A stretch of 20,666 nt of DNA from Lewinellaceae bacterium (GCA_016719605.1 JADJYW010000007.1:1-20666); one strand, 5' to 3'; positions 1-9,970 are shown, counted from the stretch's first letter. Numbers and translations are program-made. The notes: a model not told the origin generated them from the letters alone.

Positions 1-3000
1 ATACCTGCCAGGTAAGCCCGTCAACTTTACCCGCCGGCACGTTTAGCCGCCACGAAACCGGGGCCGACTGGCCGGGTTGCACGGTAAAACTGACCGTTTT
101 GGGTGGGACCGAAATCACCGTCCACCGGCTGCATACCGGCCGCATCGAACAAGTTCAGCCACGGCGGTACCCGAGATGGTTTCCTGGGACAAGTTGCTCA
201 CTTTGGCCGTGAACTCCAGCACGTCGCCTTCGGCGCAGAAAACGCGGCGGGTTCGTCAGGATCATCAGTTCTTTTTGGGTGACCACGCTTTTTTCCGACA
301 CGGCCCATTGCAGGTCTTTGGTATGACCAAACGCGAGGAATTTCCAGCGGGTGAGCGCCTCGTTCATCGTAAATTTCAGCACCACGTTGCCTTGCGCGTC
401 GGTGCGCAGTTCAGGAAAAAAGAAGACGGTTTCGTTCAGGTTGCGGCGCACCGGCGGTGGCGCGGGTTTCTCTCGGTATTTTCCCGGCTCCTGGCCAGAT
501 CAGCACCTTCTTCCACGGCGCCGTTGGCCGCTGTCGGCGCCGGTGGCGGGACAGACGAATCGGCCATTTCCCGCATTTCCATCGCCGGTGCGGCCTTCAT
601 CATGTACCGCACTTCCCCCGCCGTCGCGCGGCATGCCGGGGAACGCCCGCCGTAGAGCGGAAAACCGAACCAATCCATTTCCCCGAGGGGTACGGAAAGG
701 TGGTTGTGGTATGCCTGTGGGGTTGTGGCGGATGTCGCCACTTACTGCGCGAAAACCGCTACCGGCAAAGTGGATGCGGTGGTAGTAACCCGGGAAACGC
801 ATACCCGACCAACTGTGGGGCAAAAACTGGTCGAGGGAGGCGTCGTACATGGCGGCTACCAGTTCGGCGGCTACCGCGTCTTTTTTCGGGCCACGCGATC
901 CCGATACGCCACTCCTCTTTGTCACCGCCGGCGAGTTTGTCGCGAAGGTTTCGGTGGGTGATCGTCGGGTCTTTGTTACTCCACGGCACGGACACGCTGT
1001 TTGGGCCGACCTGATAAAACCGGTTGTTGCGCACAGCAAAGGCGTTCATGGACAACCCGCCGCGGTCACTTTCCAGCACAGGCGTTTCCACCAGTTGCGC
1101 GCCCGATACGTCTATCCAGCGGGGTGTCAGGGCTTTGCCTTCGCGGCCCAGCAGGAAGAGGAAGCGCATTTTTTCGCCGCCGCCGAGCCAGAGGCGGGCG
1201 GTCCCGCCGGGTTCGCGGTGTCTTTTTTCCAGAAATCCACCCGGCGCATCGAAACTGTGTAGCGCGGTTTTTCGCGTCCCAAACACGCGCACGATGCGCT
1301 TGATTTCGATGGATTCGCCGAAGGCGTCTTTTTGTTTTCAGAAGCACTTCGTAGTAGCCCGTGCTCATGCTGCCGCCGTGCAGGTCCACTTTGGTGGCCG
1401 CGCCGGTATTGAAGTTGACCGGTCGGGTGAAATCCTGGCGGCCCCATTTTTCCGGGTTGTCCTCGCCATTCCAGGCGTAGTTGGGAAAATCGCGACGGAA
1501 GTCGGCCTCGGCGAGGGTCAGCACATCGGGGTTTTCCCAGTAGCGGGTGACGAACTGTTGCATCGGGGCTACGAGGCGCGTGATTTCGATGGTTCCGGTA
1601 GCCGTCTGGGGCTGCCCGGCGAAGTTGGTGGTGTTCAGCGAAATGCTGCGCAGGCTGTCTAATTCGATTTCCCGGGGCAAATCCAACGCCATACTCAGCG
1701 CCACATAGCCGGCGGAAACCCGCGTTTCGCTGCTCCGTGTTTCGCCGGTAATGTCGGTCACGTCGGCCATGATGCTGAAATCGAACACTGGCTGATCTTT
1801 TTGGGAATGCTGCGGTCGGGCAAGGCCGTGAATTTGATCTCAAAACTTCCGTCGGCGCCGGTAGTCGTTTCGCCGTTGGCAATTTCACTGTTTCAGCAAG
1901 TACGGCTTGCTGATGCGCCACCAGTCCCACCAGGGGAAACGCGCCTGCCGCACCACGCGGTAGCGCACTTTGGCGCCGTCCACCACGCTGCCGGCGTAGT
2001 TTTTGGCTTCGCCGCGCACGGTCACGGCATCGTTCACGCGGTAGGCGCCTTCCACAGGTTTGAAAGTCACCTCAAACTTCGGGCGCTTGTATTCTTCCAC
2101 GTTGAAAAAGGCGCCGCCGTTCAGGCCCTCCGCTTCGATCCGCATTTGGCCGGTCAGGCCGGATGCTGGCGCCTGAAATGCGCCGTTGGAACGTGCCGTA
2201 TTCGTTGGTGCGGAGTTTCAGGCGGCTTTTTTCCTGACTGTTCGCGTCGAGGAAGCGTACGGCCACCTCGGTATTCGGGATAATTTGGGGCATATCCCGC
2301 TCGTCGCGCTGGAGCAAAATGCCTTTGAAATAAACCGTTTGGCCGGGACGATATAGGGAGCGGTCGGTGAAAAACTGCGTTTCACCATTTGGGATGCGCG
2401 GTTCGAGCGGTAGTTGTTAAAAAATTCATCGAGCCAAAGGGTATCCTGCTCGTGGGTGAGCCGGACGTTGAAACCCGGCGGCGTGTCAAGTTTGGTGCGG
2501 ATAAACCCATCGCGGTCGCTGAGTTCCTGCCCGATGCGACTGCGCACGTTGCGGCGTTCGTTACGATCCCATTTGGATTCAAAACTCGCCGCGTACGCCC
2601 ACGATAGGCGAGCCGGTCTCCCGGTTCACGACGGCAAACTGCTGGTCGCCGTTCTGATCGAACGACACGGCAGCCAGGCCCGAACAGGTAAACGGCGCGA
2701 AGCGCGTGGGTTGCTCGGCGCCGTCGAAGGCCGCCGAACCGGACAAGAGCACGAAGTAGCGGCCGACAGGCAGCGGGTCGAGTTTGATTTCGGTTTGGTG
2801 CAGGCGGTAGTCCCCCGAATCCCGAAGGTCCCAGGAGCGTTGTTGTACGGCCGGCAAGGCATTCAAATAGGGCAATTGTTGGTCCCAGTCTACCTGTTCG
2901 TATACGCTGGGGTCGCCGGGCACCTGCACCACTTTTACCCACACTTTTTTCAGGTTTTTGTAGGAAATAGCGGCGAGCATGGGCTTGTTTGGCGGGGCTA

Positions 3001-4197
3001 CATATTCCGTTTCAAGCGTAATTTCTGCGCGTTGCAGGTCGTACAACAGGGCCGCGCACAGTTTGGCGCCGTAGGAATCGGGGTGTTGTCTGATGGCGCT
3101 TTTGCACTCGGTTACGGCCTGGCTCAGGAGAAACGCGCCGGCATTGGGCAAATAAGCCTGCTCCACATAGTACTGCGCAAGGTGGTAGGAAACTTCAGCC
3201 TGGGAGGGGTGGCTGTAGTGAAATTTGTGCAGCATGTGGAGGGCAGCGCCGTACAAATCGGCTTTGTCCACCATGACGGCGTTGTTTTTGGCAAATTGCA
3301 GGCGCAACAGGTCGGCATCGGCGAGCGCGGCTTCATTTCGGTTGGTCAGGTGGGCGGCCATGAGGCGCTGGAACATCCGGATAGCGAGCCACTTGCCGGA
3401 GGTCGTGTCGCGGCTTTGGAAGTTAAAATTGACAAAATCGCCGGCAAGTGCGAATGCCTCGGGCTGGTCGAGGTAAAATTGGTGGCCGGTTCGGTGAGGT
3501 AAGCTTGCGTTCGTTGGCAAAGTGACTCAAGGCGCGGTGGCCGAGGAAGTCAAACAGGTTGGGGCGCAGGGGTTTGGCGTCGACGGAATCTGCTTGACCG
3601 GGGCGTGAAATATCGCGCAGGTATTCGACGGGCACGGCACGCAGGGCGGTCTCGTTTTGCACGGAGGCGCGGTAGAAATCCAGCGCCCGGCGCTCGATTT
3701 GTTCGGCGGACCAGGTCAGGATATCGCCGCCTTCTCCATCGGCAAGCGGCGTGCGGTTTTGGATGCGCCAGCTTTGATTTTGCAGGTAGGTGGCGTATAG
3801 CTCGCCGAGCAGGCTTTGCAGTACGGAGCGTTCCGGCTCGGCGGCGGTTTTTCTTCGTTTTCGAGGATTTGTACTGCCTTTACAAAACCGTCTTCTTCCA
3901 GCATGGTGCTGTACTTGCCGCGGAAGAGCAGGGTTTTGATGGTCTGCGGGCCGTTTCGGTCGGCTTTGGCGCGGGTGTGCAAGGCTTCGGTGCGTTCGAG
4001 GGCGCTTTTGAACAGGCCCTGTTTTTCGAGGCTGTCAATGGTGTTCCATTCCGAGGCGTAATCGCCGGAGAATGGCGCGGCAGGCGTGGGCATGGGCGCG
4101 GTGGTGGGTTGGGTGGAGGTGTTGTCGGGCGCTTTTTGGGCGTACTTGCAAAAAGCGAGGAGAGGGTCAGGAGGAGGAGAATGGAGGAGCGTAGCAT
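1..4197 (-). CDS. Alpha-2-macroglobulin family protein, N-terminal part (frameshifted, runs off left edge)
   Basis: Large envelope or secreted protein of the bacterial alpha-2-macroglobulin family, which traps or inhibits proteases. The start is the ATG at 4197, followed by a hydrophobic signal peptide (MLRSSILLLLTLSSLFA). An N-terminal helical region follows (SEWNTIDSLEKQGLFKSALE near 4035; NETALRAVPVEYLRDISRPG near 3600). The MG2-type motif FTDRSLYRPGQTVYFKGI lies near 2370-2310, and VEEYKRPKFEVTFKPVEGAY near 2100. An A2M-domain stretch (ETVFFFPELRTDAQGNVVLK) lies near 430-370, and coding continues to base 1 (VISVPPKTVSFTVQPGQSAP). About 1,400 residues are visible; family members are usually longer, so the C-terminus and any thioester site lie outside. 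The frame changes at least eight times (for example near 4145, 3848, 3505, 2590, 2190), with conserved sequence resuming each time, which suggests sequencing indels. The family call is firm; the exact target is unknown. Confidence 0.88.
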
Positions 4198-4201
4198 GGG
4201 C

Positions 4202-4245
4202 GTTGGTTGTTGGTTATTGGACGCGGGCAGGTTGGATGCAGGTTG
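4202..4245. repeat. Short tandem repeats in the leader of the alpha-2-macroglobulin gene
   Basis: A perfect 7-base tandem duplication (GTTGGTT, 4202-4208 and 4209-4215) and an 8-base direct repeat (GCAGGTTG, 4227-4234 and 4238-4245) sit immediately upstream of the minus-strand start at 4197. On the sense strand the leader is rich in A and C, with no Shine-Dalgarno sequence. The role is unknown; two other genes here also have repeats directly before their start codons. Confidence 0.6.
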
Positions 4246-4379
4246 TGCTGGGAGTGCACAAATCCGAAAAATCTTGCTGCGCTTGCAAAGGAAAGAAAAT
4301 TTCCGGGAGGGCGCAGCTGTAGGCCCAAGTATGCCTGCACGCAAGAAAAATCGCTTGAATGTTTGTCCCGGTTTAGGCC

Positions 4380-4387
4380 TATTTTTG
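4380..4387 (+). promoter_or_regulatory. Bacteroidota-type -7 box upstream of the Uma2 gene
   Basis: TATTTTTG matches the Bacteroidota sigma-ABfr -7 consensus TAnnTTTG exactly and ends 18 bases before the ATG at 4406. A TTTG at 4362-4365 is only 14 bases upstream, shorter than the usual -33 spacing, so only the -7 half is convincing. The surrounding bases resemble those around the box at 17890. Confidence 0.5.
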
Positions 4388-4405
4388 CCCCTCAAACATA
4401 GTTCT

Positions 4406-4984
4406 ATGAAAGAAATCGTCAGTCTGGACCAATTGGATGTCGTGAACGGGCGGTACAGTTACCGGAAAATCGAGCAGACCGTCGAACTCATCAAGGGGAA
4501 GATATTGGCCATGTCGGCGCCAAGCCGGTACCATCAGGATATTTCGCGGGAGTTGAGCGGCATTTTTTTCAACCATTTCAGAAACCACCACTGCCGTTTT
4601 TACGCGGCCCCGTTTGATGTGCGGCTGTACGATAAACGCAAATCTGCAAAAGCCAACAAGGATGTGTACTCTGTCGTTCAGCCCGATCTGTGCGTGATCT
4701 GCGATTTGGAAAAATTAGATGAAAAAGGCTGCTTCGGCGCGCCGGATCTGGTCGTCGAAATCCTGTCGCGCGGCAACTCGACCAAGGAGATGAAAATCAA
4801 AAACAACTGTACGAGGAAAGCGGATCCAGGGAACTGGACCGATCCGGAGTATGCCCTGCAGTTTCACCTGACCGACGCGGGTGTGTACAGTCCGGCGACG
4901 ATCTGCGTCAAGGAAGAGGTGCTGAACAGCGTCGTTTTCCCCGATTTGAACGTGCCTCTGGAAGACATTTTTGTGGGAGACTGA
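4406..4984 (+). CDS. Uma2 family (DUF820) PD-(D/E)XK nuclease-like protein
   Basis: A 192-residue protein starting at the ATG at 4406; the frame stays open upstream of it but that part is not protein-like. Family hallmarks are ELIKGKILAMSAPSRYHQDI (residues 28-47), AAPFDVRLYD, VVQPDLCVICDLEKLDEKGC and APDLVVEILSRGNS. D94 and E118 are the expected acidic residues of the restriction-endonuclease-like fold. Length is normal. Residues ~133-145 read as nonsense, but another frame over the same bases gives QLYEESGSREL, the expected family motif. Two compensating indels near 4800 and 4838 have therefore garbled the segment without breaking the ORF. Uma2 proteins are widespread and mostly uncharacterised, so the substrate is unknown. 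The gene is divergent from the alpha-2-macroglobulin gene across a 208-base gap. Confidence 0.88.
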   Translation: MKEIVSLDQLDVVNGRYSYRKIEQTVELIKGKILAMSAPSRYHQDISRELSGIFFNHFRNHHCRFYAAPFDVRLYDKRKSAKANKDVYSVVQPDLCVICDLEKLDEKGCFGAPDLVVEILSRGNSTKEMKIKNNCTRKADPGNWTDPEYALQFHLTDAGVYSPATICVKEEVLNSVVFPDLNVPLEDIFVGD

Positions 4985-5086
4985 GGGATTTGTCCACCTT
5001 TTGCCCATCCCCGACAACGCCCCACCGCCAGTTCCGGTAGGTTTTGTCGCGCCGGCGATTTCACCAAACCCGCCGCGAAGGTTCCC

Positions 5087-6791
5087 ATGAAAAAAACGTT
5101 ACTCCTCCTGCTTGTTTGGTTGTTGCAAACAAACCCAGCCGCCGCGCAAGGGCCGGGCGACTACCAGTTCCAATTTCAATTTGACAATTCCCTGAAGGAA
5201 TGGGTGCAAGGACCGGACGGGGCGTGGTTTGGGCTGGGCTGGTCGCTTGCTTACCCCGGTTTCCCAAAGGTGATGCCGTTTGTGATCAAGTGGGATGCTG
5301 AAAACGATGTAGTTCTATGGAAAACGAGTGTCACCATTCCTTACGCTGAATCAATGAAGGATGTGGCACTTTTGCCCGCGCTTGATGGTGGCGTCTTTGT
5401 GGGCGCCGTGGCCAACGGTTGCGACTACCCAACGCCCGAAGGATTGGCCCGAATAGATGCTTTTGGCAACCCCCAATGGGTGATTTTAACGCCAGATAAT
5501 CTTAGGTTGAACGACAAGGTTTGGCTGCTGCCCGGTGCCAATGGCAACGTGGTTTTCCAGACCGAAAAGCATCAATTCATTTATTCGCAGGACGGGAGCG
5601 TTCATAAGCACAAGCAGCGCTCCCTTCGGCTGGAACGGGATTGTTCAGAACAGTGCCGGCGGTTATCTGGCTTATGGGGACAATATGATCGGATCGTTCA
5701 GCCCATTTTTTGTAGTGTCCTTCCCCGACATTATCAACCATGCGGCCCAAGTGCCCTCCGGCGAATGGCTGCTCCTCGGCCCGGGCAAGCTGTATCGCTT
5801 CTACTTTCCCTTGGCCATCCAAGCACAAAAGACATTGCCATACATCAAGCCCTGGTCGAAGGTGTTTTGGGCCGATGACGCTTGTTGGGTCACCGGCGAG
5901 AACAATGCCGGCGCATCCATCCTCCAGCGCCTCGATCCGGTTAGTTTGGACGTATTATCCGTACACACATTCGATGCCAACTACCGGGTGCTGTCGCTCC
6001 TCCACGCCCCTGGCGACAGCGTGCTCTGGCTTTCGGGCGAAGGCAACTTTGAACGCAACCAAACCGTGTTTCTTAAAGCCGTCCCGAAGGACGACCCGGC
6101 CATAGTGCCGACAAGGTCTGTTTCGGTCACTAACATACGGCTGGAGCAAGTTCCGGTATACTCCATCCAGCCTTTTTGTCAACTCACGATGGGCCTGCCT
6201 ATAAAAATAGCGTTTGGGCCCGTTCATGTCACGGTAAAAAACACCGGAACGACACCCGTTTCGAGGTTTCGGGTAAACGGGAGATTCAATACTTGCTGGT
6301 TCATCTGTAATGCCGAAGATCAGTATTCCGTGCAATATGACATTCCATTGGCTCCGGGAGATTCCGTTGAAATCCTGATGTTCGGAAATTTAATTCTGGA
6401 AGGACAACCGAATTCCACCGCGTTCGACCTCTGTTTTTGGACGGCCCTGCCCGACGACCGCCTTGACTCCATACCGGAAGACGACCGCTATTGCGAAACG
6501 TTTTCGGTGATCGTGTCGGACGAAGAGCCTGAAACCGTTGCGCATGCCGTCCGGGTATCGCCCAATCCCGCGCAGGATCAGGCTATCTTTTCTGTGGAAA
6601 CTCCCGACGCCGACGGCGCACGCTACCGGATTACCTTAACCAATTCAACCGGCCAGGTGATGCTGCAAACGGTATTCACCGGCACAACCTGGACGCTGGA
6701 GTCCGGCGCTATTCCGGCAGGGATGTATTTTTATCAAATTGCCGGCCCAAACGACCTGATCGGGTCGGGCCGGTTGGTCATTAGCCGGTAG
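5087..6791 (+). CDS. Secreted protein with T9SS type A C-terminal sorting domain (one frameshift)
   Basis: Starts at ATG 5087 with a clear signal peptide (MKKTLLLLLVWLLQTNPAAA, likely cut before QGPGDY). The first ~170 residues and the part after ~5605 are in different frames; a single indel between about 5600 and 5620 restores one reading frame of ~568 residues. The central part carries scattered Trp and Gly residues as in beta-propeller-like surface proteins. It is followed by a cysteine-containing segment resembling an Ig or CARDB-like beta-sandwich (VHVTVKNTGTTPVSRFRVNG). The last 80 residues (from VRVSPNPAQDQA at ~6549 to GSGRLVISR) form a typical type A sorting domain, recognised by the type IX secretion system and usually removed on export. 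The specific activity is unknown. It converges on the superoxide dismutase gene. Confidence 0.85.
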
Positions 6792-6809
6792 GGGCTGGCT
6801 ACGAATCAA

Positions 6810-6838
6810 TGACGGGGTGACTGGCAGTCACCCCGTTA
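6810..6838. terminator. Hairpin between convergent genes, probable bidirectional terminator
   Basis: A perfect 11-bp stem (ACGGGGTGACT at 6812-6822 and its complement at 6826-6836) with a 3-base loop lies 20 bases after the stop of the T9SS cargo gene and 15 bases before the stop of the convergent SOD gene. The stem extends by one wobble and one T-A pair. No clear T-run follows on either strand, so function is inferred from position and stem strength. Confidence 0.7.
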
Positions 6839-6852
6839 CTTGTTGGTTGGAC

Positions 6853-7620
6853 CTACCCAAACATCGCCTTATCAAACCGCAGCGACACCTCTTTCCAGTT
6901 GACTACATTGAAAAAAGCGCCGATGTAGTCCGGGCGTTTGTTCTGGTGCTTCAGGTAGTAGGCGTGCTCCCACACATCGAGACCAAGGATTGGTGTGCCG
7001 GTTTTAGGCGCAATCTGGAGCATAAGCGGGTTGTCCTGGTTGGGCGAAGTCGTGATAAACAAACCCTTGTCTTTGCCCACGCACAGCCATGCCCAGCCGG
7101 AACCGAATACGCTTTTGGAAGCATCGGAAAACGCGGTTTTAAACTTGTCAAACGAGCCGAACGTGTTGTTGATAGCAGTAGCTAATTGCCCCTCCGGCAA
7201 TGGGCTGCCACCCGGGGTCATAATTTGCCAGAAAAAAGTGTGGTTCCAGTGTCCGCCGGCGTTGTTGCGGATTTTTTTATCGGCATCGGCGGGGGTGATG
7301 CGGGCGATGATGTCCTCCAGTTCGTACTCGGCATAGACGGTGTCTTTGACGGCATCATTGAGGTTGTTCACATACGCCTGGTGATGTTTGCCGTGGTGGA
7401 TTTCCATGGTCAGTTTGTCAATATGCGGCTCCAGAGCAGCAGCGGCATAAGGTAAAGCGGGCAGCGCAAATGGCGTGGTTCGGCGGAGTTTGGGCGGCGG
7501 AATGGTCATCGTTTTGGTCCCGTTGGCTTTTTTTCCGGGCGTACAGGCCGAGATGAGCGGCGCTACGGCAGCGCCGATGGAGAGCAGAAGACCGGTTTTT
7601 AGAAACGTGCGTTTTTCCAT
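6853..7620 (-). CDS. Superoxide dismutase, Fe/Mn family, Mn-type residues, predicted lipoprotein
   Basis: An intact 255-residue protein from ATG 7620, one of the few undamaged genes here. It converts superoxide to peroxide and oxygen. The N-terminus (MEKRTFLKTG, then LLLSIGAAVAPLISAC) is a signal peptide with lipobox ISAC, so C26 is the predicted lipidated residue; KRTFLK also resembles a weak Tat motif. Metal ligands by alignment to E. coli SodA are H75 (MEIHHGKHH), H127 (GGHWNHTFFW), D215 and H219 (LDVWEHAYYLKHQ). GGH with Q195 in NQDNPL is the Mn-type arrangement, though cambialistic use cannot be excluded. A lipidated form would work outside the cytoplasm. It lies 63 bases downstream of the unknown gene ending at 7684. 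Confidence 0.95.
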   Translation of the reverse strand: MEKRTFLKTGLLLSIGAAVAPLISACTPGKKANGTKTMTIPPPKLRRTTPFALPALPYAAAALEPHIDKLTMEIHHGKHHQAYVNNLNDAVKDTVYAEYELEDIIARITPADADKKIRNNAGGHWNHTFFWQIMTPGGSPLPEGQLATAINNTFGSFDKFKTAFSDASKSVFGSGWAWLCVGKDKGLFITTSPNQDNPLMLQIAPKTGTPILGLDVWEHAYYLKHQNKRPDYIGAFFNVVNWKEVSLRFDKAMFG

Positions 7621-7650
7621 GATGAAAAGGCAGATTTGAGTGGTGGATGA

Positions 7651-7658
7651 GAAAAGTA
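7651..7658 (-). promoter_or_regulatory. Possible -7 box upstream of the SOD gene
   Basis: On the minus strand TACTTTTC matches TAnnTTTG at all but the last base and lies 30 bases before the SOD start. A TTG 22 bases further upstream fits the usual -33 spacing. If real, SOD is transcribed independently of the gene ending at 7684. Confidence 0.3.
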
Positions 7659-7683
7659 GTTGTGCGTGCAATTATACGGACAA

Positions 7684-9151
7684 TCAGAGGACAACGGAGA
7701 GAAGCCCGGTTAGTGATTGCAATGAATTTTCGACATTAAAACCTGTCCCAAGTATGCCGTTCGAATCAAATTCCACCCCAGGCACATAGCACCGAATCTC
7801 CCGAAGCAACTCTTCCAACTGCGCCACCTTGTCGGGCAGAAGCGCTATTCCACGAACCGATTCCTGTAGATTTTTTTGCAACTGCTCCGATGTCTGGCGG
7901 CCTGTTTGATGCGCCGCCACAGCGTAAAACCACGGTATCGTGGGCAGGTAAGCCGACTTTCCGCGTACGCCCGGTCGCGTTCCAGCAGGTGGTATTTTTC
8001 GGTCAGGCGCAGGATTTTGCAAAGTTGTTTTGCGCCAGCAACGCCTCGATGTAAGCGCTGAAAACGCATGCCACCGGTGCTCAAAATCTCTTTCCGGTAA
8101 GCCCGCAGGTAAGCGTCGGCGTAGTTTTCGGCGGCCCGGTGCTGCCCGGTATGGTGCAGACAGCGCAGGTAATGCGCCACAAAACCGATTTTGTTGTGAA
8201 AACTGTGGGTCGTGCGGCTTTCGGGCAAGGCTGTTTTCATTACCTGAAGCGCCTCGGTGTACTTTTTCCGGCGCAAAAGCACGCCGCACAGGTTGTTGAC
8301 GTAGTGGATGTAGTCGGCTGTTTTCACCCGAACGGACAGGTAGCCGTAGTACTCCGCCTCATCGTACTCCTGAAAACGGTTGTGCAGGAGCAGGCGGTTG
8401 CCGTAGTAGTTGGTGAGCAAGCGTTTGGAATAGTATTTCCCTGGAAAAAGAGGTTGTCGAGGGTTTGGTACTGCTCGCGCAGCGGTTCGAAATTGTCGGT
8501 AGTTGTAATAAATAAACGTCAGCCGCACGAGCGCCATGTAGCGGTTCCAGCCGTCAAGGGTTTCGTCGTGAAACCCCGGCGAGCCAGGACTCCCATTGCA
8601 TGCTTTCGGTAGAACGGGTGGAGTATTGCCGCACAATGTCTTCCGTAGCGGCGTGCAGGCGCTCGCGCACATTCCGGGCGCGCTCGTAGGCGGCACGGTT
8701 TTTTCCAAAAATCCTCCACCGCCCGGTGCTCGGCGTAGCGCATACGAATGAGCAGGAAATGGCGGTACAACTGGGCCAGTTCGTAACATTTGGCAAAATG
8801 ATACGCCTCAGGTGTGGTGGCCCGCAAATGCGCCAACAAACGCTCTTCCTGCGCCGGCGAATACTGTCCGTTTCGATTTCACGCTCGGCCGCGAGCAACC
8901 ACTCGTACTCGGTGTCCACATCCGTGGCTGCAGGCGCTCGGTGATCCAGAGTTTCAGGTTGGAGTACTTGCGCTTGTCGAGCGTTTCGTCGTAGGATTCG
9001 AACTGGTTCAGGTTGCGGCAGTTGTGGTCCACCTGCTCCAGAATGGCGAGTTTGACTTTATCGTCAAACTGCTGCACGGCGATAGGTACCCCGTCTCGTG
9101 GGGCAAGAGGGTTTGGGCAAATTCCGTGAATTTTTGCAGTTTGCTTCGCAT
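7684..9151 (-). CDS. Large helical protein of unknown function, TPR-like (frameshifted)
   Basis: I recognise no characterised family. The start is ATG 9151 (MRSKLQKFTEFAQTLLPHET) and the stop is TGA at 7684-7686, giving ~489 residues after correction. Successive frames hold AVQQFDDKVKLAILEQVDHN, DKRKYSNLKLWITERLQ, DVDTEYEWLLAAEREIETDS, AKCYELAQLYRHFLLIRMRY, YYSKRLLTNYYGNRLLLHNR, YVNNLCGVLLRRKKYTEALQ and LPDKVAQLEELLREIRCYVP. The pattern is aromatic- and charge-rich helices with repeat-like pairs resembling TPR, with no signal peptide or membrane segment, so a cytoplasmic scaffold or repeat protein is the best structural guess. At least five frameshifts interrupt it (for example near 9085, 8925, 8840, 8570 and 7950). 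It lies between SOD and the FabG-like gene on the same strand, with gaps of 63 and 92 bases. Confidence 0.75.
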
Positions 9152-9152
9152 A

Positions 9153-9164
9153 GCCGTATACGGC
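9153..9164. promoter_or_regulatory. 12-base perfect palindrome next to the start of the unknown gene
   Basis: GCCGTATACGGC is a perfect palindrome between the -7-like box at 9165-9172 and the ATG at 9151. It would lie at or just after the transcription start, where a repressor site or a short leader hairpin could act. Function is inferred from position only. Confidence 0.35.
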
Positions 9165-9172
9165 CAAAGGTA
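9165..9172 (-). promoter_or_regulatory. Bacteroidota-type -7 box upstream of the unknown helical gene
   Basis: The minus strand reads TACCTTTG, an exact TAnnTTTG match, ending 13 bases before the ATG at 9151. The implied leader is only a few bases long, so the mRNA may be nearly leaderless. No convincing -33 element was seen. Confidence 0.5.
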
Positions 9173-9243
9173 AGGAAAAGCACACGCGTCCGGTCACTAT
9201 CACTTGCTGTAAGTGTCGTTGTATTACCGAACCCCACGCAAGA

Positions 9244-9969
9244 TCACAGCGTCAGCCCGCCATCCACACTGATCGTCGCCCCATTGATAAAACCTGCCTC
9301 CTCGGATGCGAGGAACGCACACACGGCAGCAACTTCGTCCACGGTACCGAGCCGGCCGGCGGGGGGCCTTTCTGCATCATCTGCACCACGTTGTCGGGCA
9401 GGGCGTCCACCATTTCGGTGCGAATGAACCCCGGGGCTACTGGCTGGCAGTGATGCCTTTCGGCCAAATTCCCTGGCCCACACCTTGGTCATGGCAATCA
9501 CGCCGGCCTTGGTGGCGGCGTAGTTGGTCTGACCGAAATTGCCGTACAAGCCCACCACCGACGCGGCCGTGATGATACGCCCCCACCCTTGCGCTTCCAG
9601 GTACGGGTAAACGGCTTTCGTGCAGTTGAATACCCCGGTCAGGTTTACCCCGATGACCTGATCCCACTGCTCGGGGGTCATTTTTTTGAGGGTGGCGTCG
9701 CGGGTGATGCCGGCGTTGTTGATGAGGACGTCAATTTGCCCAAACGCCTCGGCTGTCTGGCGGGCAGCCTCCTGAACGGCTGCATAATCGGCGGTATTGA
9801 CTTGAAAAAAACGGGCGGGCAAACCCTGTTCCCGGCATTCGGCCTCAAGGCCCGACCGCTCCGTTTGAACGTCCCAGATGGCTACCTGCACGCCGTCCCG
9901 CAGGAAGCGTAAAACAGTGGCGCGACCGATTCCGCCGGCGCCGCCGGTGATGATGGCTACTTTTTTCAT
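9244..9969 (-). CDS. fabG: 3-oxoacyl-ACP reductase-like SDR (FabG family)
   Basis: NAD(P)H-dependent short-chain dehydrogenase, probably reducing 3-oxoacyl thioesters. The ATG at 9969 is chosen because the Rossmann motif begins at once (MKKVAIITGGAGGIGRATVL, GxxxGxG at residues 9-15). NNAG is at 84-87, N109 is in GVNLTG, and the catalytic S137, Y150 and K154 lie in TAASVVGLYGNFGQTNYAAT. The C-terminal part reads APGFIRTEMVDALPDNVVQM and FINGATISVDGGLTL. Length is ~241 residues, normal for FabG. The stretch from ~9456 to ~9365 is out of frame, with compensating indels (one A lost from a run after FGR), so the ORF looks intact but misreads the region after FGRK. The sequence is also compatible with an acetoacetyl-CoA reductase (PhaB type). 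It is divergent from the symporter. Confidence 0.9.
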   Translation of the reverse strand: MKKVAIITGGAGGIGRATVLRFLRDGVQVAIWDVQTERSGLEAECREQGLPARFFQVNTADYAAVQEAARQTAEAFGQIDVLINNAGITRDATLKKMTPEQWDQVIGVNLTGVFNCTKAVYPYLEAQGWGRIITAASVVGLYGNFGQTNYAATKAGVIAMTKVWAREFGRKASLPASSPGVHSHRNGGRPARQRGADDAERPPAGRLGTVDEVAAVCAFLASEEAGFINGATISVDGGLTL

Positions 9970-9970
9970 G

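Noticed and set aside
2414..3502. A 362-residue plus-strand open frame.
   Set aside because: It is a shadow of the well-conserved alpha-2-macroglobulin coding sequence on the minus strand and has no recognisable features.
3605..4405. Open frame on the plus strand upstream of and in frame with the Uma2 start, which would make a 459-residue protein.
   Set aside because: The extension is antisense to clear alpha-2-macroglobulin coding sequence and then crosses the intergenic region; it is not protein-like, and Uma2 proteins are ~190 residues.
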